From positions 462,420,072 through 462,484,071 of the forward strand of contig NC_081406.1 in assembly GCF_030272615.1 (NCBI RefSeq): a stretch of 64,000 bases of DNA, in the 5' to 3' direction. The position numbers and the translations under genes are program-made. Position 1 is the stretch's first letter; every line of letters begins with the position of its first letter. Below the pieces are notes generated by a model. It was not told the DNA's origin. It worked only from the letters and a program-made list of their open reading frames with translations, and searched no databases. This stretch comes from Cryptomeria japonica (lineage: Eukaryota; Streptophyta; Pinopsida; Cupressales; Cupressaceae). Below are positions 57,945-64,000 of the stretch, piece after piece.

Positions 57945-60429
57945 TGTTGAACACAATGTACCATTGCGAGGGGGGTGAATCAGTGGTTCCCAATATTCTA
58001 AACCTTTTAAACCAAACTCTTGGTACCAGTTAGCAAATCAGGCACAAGGAGGATATACCGGTGAGCTAAGGAAAGAGATAAAATGAAAACACACAAAGAT
58101 ACTCAACACATAACACTAGATATACGAGGAAAACCCAATGTGGGAAAACCCTCAGTGAGAAATGTTGTTGGAGACTACTGCTCCGATACAACCTCACAAT
58201 AAGCACTGATTACAAAGTTTAGGGCACCAACCCAAGGAGAACCAACCCTTGCATCGAGCTCCAAATTAGTGATGTACTAAAGATCAGATTAATACAATAG
58301 TTTTAATCTTGTTACAAATGAGTTTTGTAACTCGTACAATGAAAAACTTCACTAGTTTAACTCTTCTCAATCGATTCTCCCTTTCTCAGTTCTCTGTCGG
58401 TTCTCTATTCTTTGTTTATACCTTTTTCTACCCATATTTTATCTTGCATAGCCTTCACTAGTACACTCTCTTATCTCCTTCACCTTCTGCAAATTTCTTC
58501 CCGAATCCCCCTTGTTAGTTTAAACAATTGTAGTTATGTTTGGCAGCTTGCCAATTGCTCTAACCTTGTTGGTAAAACCTCTGATAAACCTTCTACCGGT
58601 TCTACCTCTCTATCAAAAAATCCAAGACTCAGATGATTTTGATCTTCTCTCTGACCACTCTCTGCTCTCTTAGTTACTCTATTTTTGTCAGCATCAAGCA
58701 TCATCATCAGAAGTCTTTTGTCTACATATTTATACTTGATTATTCCCATCAACACCTAGATTCAAACTAGGCATGTTAGGGTTTTTTCTCCATTGAGTAT
58801 GTCTATATTAAATCTAATTAGATCTCCTCTCCTTGATTGATGATTTCCATTAGATCAAACACCACCACCATTTCTGATGACATCTATACGCGCTTTCTAT
58901 CTTTAGCAACTTGCAACTTGTTTTTCCAGCCTTTCTCTATCATTCACCATTAATGCCTTAGGTATTTCCTTCGACCATCGAGCACAAATATTGAATTGTC
59001 CTACTTGATTTATCTCACCAAAAACCTTCTACATCTCGATCTGCCTCAAGCCACACTTCTTCTATCATTGACCTGTGATTCATGAGTTCTTTATTTAAAG
59101 TTGACCTGCTCATCACCTATCACATCAATAGACGGTTTTCCTACCATTGTATGCCTGCCACATGGAACCTACATGTCATCCTCACACAACATCCAACTCA
59201 ACCCAGTCTTCTATGTTGATTTCAGTTCATTCACTGACCAAGACACATGACTGGTGTTTTACCGGCTCATATACCCTACTGATAGATCATATTGACTTGT
59301 AATTCTTCTGGTTTTGTGTCCATACTTCATGTGATCCAGCAATCATTCACTATGTTGGTTTTTCTTCTTCATGTCCATACATGCTCACCTGTGGATCTCC
59401 TTATTGCATCTTCATACTGGTAACATACCTACCAATTGTCATTTCATACTGGTTCCCAATGTTGTCAATTGACACTCATTGGATTCATATGTGGTCATTG
59501 AAGGCAACAAGATTCTATAGAAGGCATACACTAGCATTAGAGGCATACATCGATAGATACCGGCATTGGAGTAATCAAGGTCATAACCAGCATTGACACC
59601 GACATCCAACACTTATGTGAAGCCGACATCAGTCTGGGATCTGAAAAGTTTTATTTAATCATTTTATAATTATTATATAGGGTTGACATTAAATATCTTT
59701 TGTAATGTATTGTAATCTTACATATGGCATATTGTTTTTAAAGGGTATATAAGTCAGTTTATTAGGTCATTGTGATATAGAAGAGTGTATAGGACAAGGA
59801 AGCAAAATAGTGTGATGCTAAGGACATGTATATAGATCATTTGTATGTGAAAGTAATATCATGCAATGATCAGTAGATGGTTTGTAAAGCATTCTTGGAG
59901 AAAATGAGATATCCGTAAAAGGGTTTAAGAACTGGTATAGAAAAGAGCTATAACCGAAACTCTTTTTGGCATAGCAGATGCATTTTGTGAGCTCACCATT
60001 CTTGTTTTATCTCAATAGAAGCTTGTAGTCAGTGAGACTTTTTTTGTATTGAGTAGTGTGCTCTAGGCAGCATGCCTTCCTGCATGTGCAGGCCCCCACA
60101 CTATGCAATATCTTTCACATGGTTAGTGAATTGATATTATGGGTCATAAATCCCACCATGGTTTTTCCTCTTTGAGGTTTTCCATGTATAAATTTTGTGT
60201 GTTATGATTTTCATTCATGTGGCTTGTTTATTTACTTCATGTTATATGTTTCTTCATTTACCAGTTTATATGTGTATGTTGTAATAAGGTAAAATCTTAT
60301 ATTACCAGTAGAACATCGATTCACTGCCCCCTCTCAATGTTCTTGGATTCATTGTTTTCAAACATCCAATACTTACCTGTCAGTTATAATCCCATACCAG
60401 TTGATATCAATGACAACACAATACCAGCA
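57945..60429 (-). repeat. Copia K 3' LTR, interrupted by J
   Basis: Left edge TGTTGAACACAATG with GGGGGGTGAATC (57970-57981). It runs to 59459 and resumes at 60370-60429, where the plus strand ends ATACCAGCA (element strand TGCTGGTAT, a mutated TGTTGG). Aligns with the LTR of I in reverse. Confidence 0.78.
59460..60364 (+). repeat. Solo LTR J (905 bp)
   Basis: TGTTGTCAATTG...TTTTCAAACA. Target duplication CCCAA (59455-59459) against TCCAA (60365-60369), one C-to-T apart. Box TCATTGAAGGCAAC 59495-59508; perfect hairpin CCTGCATGTGCAGG 60079-60092; CATGGTTTTTCC near 60159; C-tract box weakened to GATTCACTGCCCCC. Sits inside the LTR of K. Confidence 0.85.
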
Positions 60430-61002
60430 ATCTCCTTGTTTGGCATTGATGTCAACACACTCTATTCCTTCACCCTACCCATTGGACCATTCTCCCCCTT
60501 TGACAACAATGACAAAGGGTCGGGGCATCCTTCCATCTAATTCATTCTCCACCAGTTATATAGTGTATTCTCCCCATTTGATTCCTATCCGCTCAACCAA
60601 CAACATATAAGATGGAGAATAGAGACACCAACTGACATCAATTGTTCATAAGAGTCAAATATGATTGTACTATGAGTGCTACCAATTAGGAAAGTAGATT
60701 CTCCTAATCATGAAATTCTCTTGGGTATTCCTACAATAATTTCCTTCTTCTGCAATTTGTTCTTCCAATACACCTATCTAGTGTTCCTTTCACCCGATGG
60801 TCCAATTGCGATTTTTATCAAAGTAAAAATTGAATAGACATTGAAGGAACTTTCAAATGAGGACCAATGAGTAATACACAAAAGCTCAAGCATGTCAGTA
60901 CTATAGCATTATCACTTGATCTCCCCCTATGTCCAACATATGGTCCAAGAGATAGGAGATTTTACAATGAACTCCCCATGAACCACAGATATTCATACAC
61001 AT

Positions 61003-61570
61003 TTAAGTGCATGAAATAGGTGATACCACTCCTAACTTGTATCTCAGATACTCAAAACTCTTTAGTGGTAGAGGCTTGGTGAAGATATCAACCACTTGTT
61101 TACCTATAGGGACATACTCTACCTTGACTTCATAGATCTATCACCTCTCTGGGAAAATGATATTTGATGGAAATATGCTTTGTCCTTGAGTGCATAACCG
61201 GATTCTTTGATATGTTAATTACACCAGAATTGTCACACTGGATGGAAATAGGTTCAGACATCTCTACCTGAATATCCTTGAGGGTCTTCTTCATCCATAG
61301 CACCTGAGAATAGCATGTGGCTGCAACAATATATTATGCCTCAGTAGTAGATAGAGAAACTGAATCCTTCTTCTTATTGTGCCATGACCAACCGATTACC
61401 TAGGAGGAATGCACCACCACTTGTTCTCTTACGGTCATCAATGCAGCCTACCAAATCAGCATCAGTGTAGGCATGCAAGATAAAATCCCCTTTCTTGGGA
61501 TACCATAGTCCATAATCAAGTGTCCCTTGTATATACCAGAATATCCTTCTGACTGCAAAATCATAAAATA
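61003..61570 (-). pseudogene. Copia K RNase H, C-terminal part
   Basis: Minus strand from about 61560: RRIFWYIQGTLDYGLWYPKK, HAYTDADLVGCIDDRKRTSG, GGAFLLGNRLV, a frameshift, then NKKKDSVSLSTTEA and a TAA for the residue before Y (about 61338). Next: QVLWMKKTLKDIQVEM, IQCDNSGVINISKNPVMHSR, a frameshift near 61140, then VPIGKQVVDIFTKPLPLKSF and LRYKLGVVSPISCT with TAA 61003-61005. The RNase H acidic positions (TDAD, TTEA, CDNSG) are retained. The rest of pol and gag are missing, so only the last ~190 codons remain. Confidence 0.87.
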
Positions 61571-61690
61571 TCCTGAAAAAGATCTTAAAAACCATAAAAT
61601 GCCTTGAAAAAATCATAAAAATCATAAAATGTTTTGAAAAAAACCATAAAAATCATAAAATATCTTGAAAAAAGCCTAAAAATTAAAACA
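61557..61690. repeat. Imperfect ~30-bp tandem repeat, about 4 copies
   Basis: Units of the form AAAAATCATAAAATNNCTTGAAAAA repeat from about 61558 to 61680. It lies exactly where RNase H homology of K stops. Confidence 0.75.
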
Positions 61691-62888
61691 TTCATAAAAA
61701 GCCTAAAAAAACAATAAACATCCAAAAATATGTAATAAACATTGTGAAGACACGAACACTTAAGACAAGCATGCAGTTTTGCACTTCAACGAATTCATGA
61801 CATGACGAGATTATGATTGAGAAAACATAAAAACATCTGATCGACTTATTAAAACTAAACACATTAACTATGAACAAAAAAACATTCGGCATGAAACATA
61901 TTGTTTGCTTGTTTGCCTATTTTCTCTTGATTGTTTCTGATTTTCTTTTTTGGTGACATATCTTTTAGCTTTTCCAGGATATCTCTGACTAGAGATTTTA
62001 TCTCGAGGATGTCATTGACTATAAAGGCAAGGATGGGGCATGTTCACTTGTTTGCTGCTTGCGGGATATTCGTTAGGAATATGATGACACATCTTAGGGC
62101 ATGATCGCTTAAGATCATCAAGGACATATTGGTCTGATACACACTAAGGCATTCCTTTACTGTTTGATATATTTTCTTTCTCATAATTGGTGTGACTGAT
62201 TCATTTGGGTCTAATTGACATCCAAATGATTTTTTGCCTTTTGCTATAATAAGATTGATGATGATACAAGCACTTAAAAAGCACAAGAATTCTCATCACT
62301 TTCATATCCTCTTTCTCATCATTCTTCATCATCATTACTTTTCTCTTCTCATCCTCCTTCTCATCTATCTTTTTCATCATTTCTTTCATCATCTTCTTCA
62401 TTCTTCTTATTCTAGTGTGGTCAATCAAACACTTTATCTAATTGATGCAATATATTTGAATCTTTAATCTCTTTATCAACCACCTTGCTTCTTGCAATCT
62501 CAATGCCTTGGATCAATCAATCAATCGTTGGATCACCTTATCTTGCGCTAGCATCAATCCCTATAAACTTAATTAGCTCAATAAGCTTAATCAACTTATC
62601 AATTCAAATATATTGTTCATTTCCATCAATTGTTTAGTTACGCTTCATCAACTGTGCATTTCTATTAAATGTCAATCTCAATCTAATCACTTGTGCAATA
62701 TCAATCATCCAATATTCTCTCTCGTGATATATCGAGAGATCAATCTCCATCATTATGTTCGATCAATCTCTCGAGGGAGCATAGCCAATCAATCATTATC
62801 CTTACCAAGACACCTCTGGGGCATATATCAGTTGATCATTTTCTTTGAAACAATGCGACAAGCTGCATTGTCTCAAAGAGGGGCAAAA
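61691..62888. other. Unassigned DNA, pyrimidine-rich stretch, Ty3/gypsy-type 3' end
   Basis: No protein recognised. 62285-62415 is an impure TCATC/TTC-rich stretch (catcattcttcatcatc). The last bases (62873-62888, TCTCAAAGAGGGGCAAAA) are a polypurine tract for the LTR starting at 62889, so part of this stretch is probably the 3' interior of that element. Confidence 0.5.
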
Positions 62889-64000
62889 TGTAGACACATA
62901 AAAATTTCCATTAATTTGTCCTCATTTAATTTTAAATTTCTCCGAACATCGGCCGAGTCCTTATTATTACATTATTATTTCTCCATAATTCATTATTCAT
63001 AATTTCCATCTTTTATTATATTATTATTAATATCTTATCATTTATCCATTAAATTTGTTGAATAAAATATTATATCATATTCATGCATACACCTTCATGC
63101 ATTCACATTATACACATTTCTCTATTTATTTAATAAAACCCTTAAATATCTCCTCCTACCACTTACCATTTCCCATTTACCACTCATCTTCTCTATACCA
63201 CTCATCTTGCATTATCCCATATTCATCTAACAACATGAACTCACCAGGAGAAAATCTATTTAAACAAGGCCCCCTCTCTTATTTGGGAATCTCATCTTTA
63301 TGCATCGAACTTATGTCAATTTGCATCCCATTATCTTAGCATCTTATCCGCTATCTTTGCATTCTCAAATCTTGATTTCCTCATATCTTTTTGCATAAGT
63401 GCTTCTAGGAGAAAATATATATTAAATGTAAAATCTTGGGGAATAGGAGTGCAATGGAGTGGATTTTTGTTGCATGCATGTGTGTTTTAGCTTAGATATT
63501 TGCATTTGCATTTGTGTGTTTTGCAGGTACTTCATTGTTGGATGTTGGAAGATTGAATCTTGTATTCAATCCATTTCCTCCATCTACACTTATAAATATC
63601 CCCCACTTTCGAGCACAAAGGATCCCATCTCATATTAATTTAGGCATTGTTACTATAGGCATATCCATTCTAGAATATCATTTGAGCATTGTTATTATAG
63701 AAAATATCATCTTAGATCTAGTTTAATTTGATCATTTTCTAGCTTAATTGCATCAGCATCATAGTTTAATCATGATATCATTAGCTTAATTATACTATTG
63801 GATCAATCTATCATAATTAGTCTCATCTAGCTTTCATATCATCATCATTTCAAATCCTTCGTCTACGTGTAGTCAAGTCACTGGGATTGCTTATCCAAAT
63901 CTGAGAGCAAATCCATACTCACATCTCTTAGGAGGTGATAGGTCTCTTTGTCACGATTTATCTTTTGTTTGATTTTAATTTGCAATCCATGCTTGTAATG
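62889..64000 (+). repeat. Start of a Ty3/gypsy-type LTR, runs off the window
   Basis: TGTAGACACATAAAA directly after the polypurine tract AAAGAGGGGCAAAA, a common plant Ty3/gypsy 3' LTR junction. No LTR end is seen before 64000. Unlike the copia LTRs, it lacks the TCATTGATGGCAAC and C-tract boxes. Confidence 0.6.

Larger units (their letters stand above)
57945..61570 (-). mobile_element. Copia element K, 5'-truncated, reverse orientation to I
   Basis: 3' LTR 57945-60429 (interrupted by solo LTR J), purine tract on the minus strand adjoining 60430 (AATCTCCTTGTTTGG), 3' UTR, and the C-terminal RNase H (61570-61003). Homology stops in RNase H at about 61560-61570, at a short tandem repeat. Same LTR family as I. 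Confidence 0.8.

Noticed and set aside
15894-60334. Many repeats of GATTCACCCCCC considered as a dispersed array or CRISPR-like repeat
   Set aside because: They are kilobases apart, each at the same place in an LTR, with no spacers. They are LTR elements, not an array.
57945-60429. Target duplication for element K
   Set aside because: The left flank AAATT has no partner because K's other end is truncated at about 61570.
62285-62415. Minus-strand frame of Met/Lys/Glu/Asp-rich protein (62428-62201)
   Set aside because: It is the translation of an impure TCATC/TTC repeat.
1-64000. tRNA genes, suggested by repeated GGTATCAGAGC words
   Set aside because: These are primer-binding sites next to LTRs; no cloverleaf sequence surrounds them.

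Overview
This is plant nuclear DNA made almost entirely of broken, nested retrotransposons. I see no host gene, rRNA, tRNA or CRISPR array. Evidence for a plant: a plant-type LINE with a DUF4283-like ORF1 and an AP-endonuclease/RT ORF2; several Ty1/copia elements primed by initiator tRNA-Met (ATTGGTATCAGAGC primer sites); and a Ty3/gypsy-type element with a G-patch linker. The density of decayed, nested elements suggests a very large genome. A conifer or other gymnosperm is my tentative guess, not something the sequence proves.

Layout. 1-5226: minus-strand LINE running off the left edge. 6788-19583: plus-strand non-autonomous LTR element 'D1' (coiled-coil/zinc-knuckle gag plus an unrecognised second ORF). 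A complete Ty3/gypsy-type element (6989-15400, target duplication ATGTA) sits inside its 5' LTR. 20101-20398: TA/CA/GT microsatellite. 21098-39561: Russian-doll nest in which copia A is split by copia B (21992-35435), and B is split by minus-strand copia C (26235-32677, perfect duplication AAATG). A is also hit in its 3' UTR by the 836-bp element D2 (37420-38255, perfect duplication TATTT), a shrunken relative of D1. 39562-47861: tail of another copia, one LTR in reverse orientation, two solo LTRs (41370-42770 and 44836-46183) with target duplications, and unassigned AT-rich DNA. 47862-50864: element G, a third relative of D1 (LTR plus gag). 50865-55249: minus-strand copia H. 55250-57944: plus-strand copia I, broken by minus-strand copia K of the same family (57945-61570), whose LTR carries solo LTR J. 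61557-64000: minisatellite, pyrimidine-rich DNA and the start of a Ty3/gypsy-type LTR that runs off the right edge.

How it fits together. All coding regions are decayed. The commonest lesion is an in-frame TAG where a related copy has CAG, as expected from deamination of methylated CHG sites. The apparently unrelated LTR families share the same boxes at the same relative places: TCATTGATGGCAAC near the 5' end, a CCTGCA-TG-TGCAGG hairpin, a CATGGTTTTTCC box, and a C-tract box just before the 3' end. Non-autonomous elements D1, D2 and G share LTR boxes and primer site with the autonomous copias A, B and C, so they were probably moved by copia machinery. The most novel-looking item is the second ORF of D1, also present in D2.
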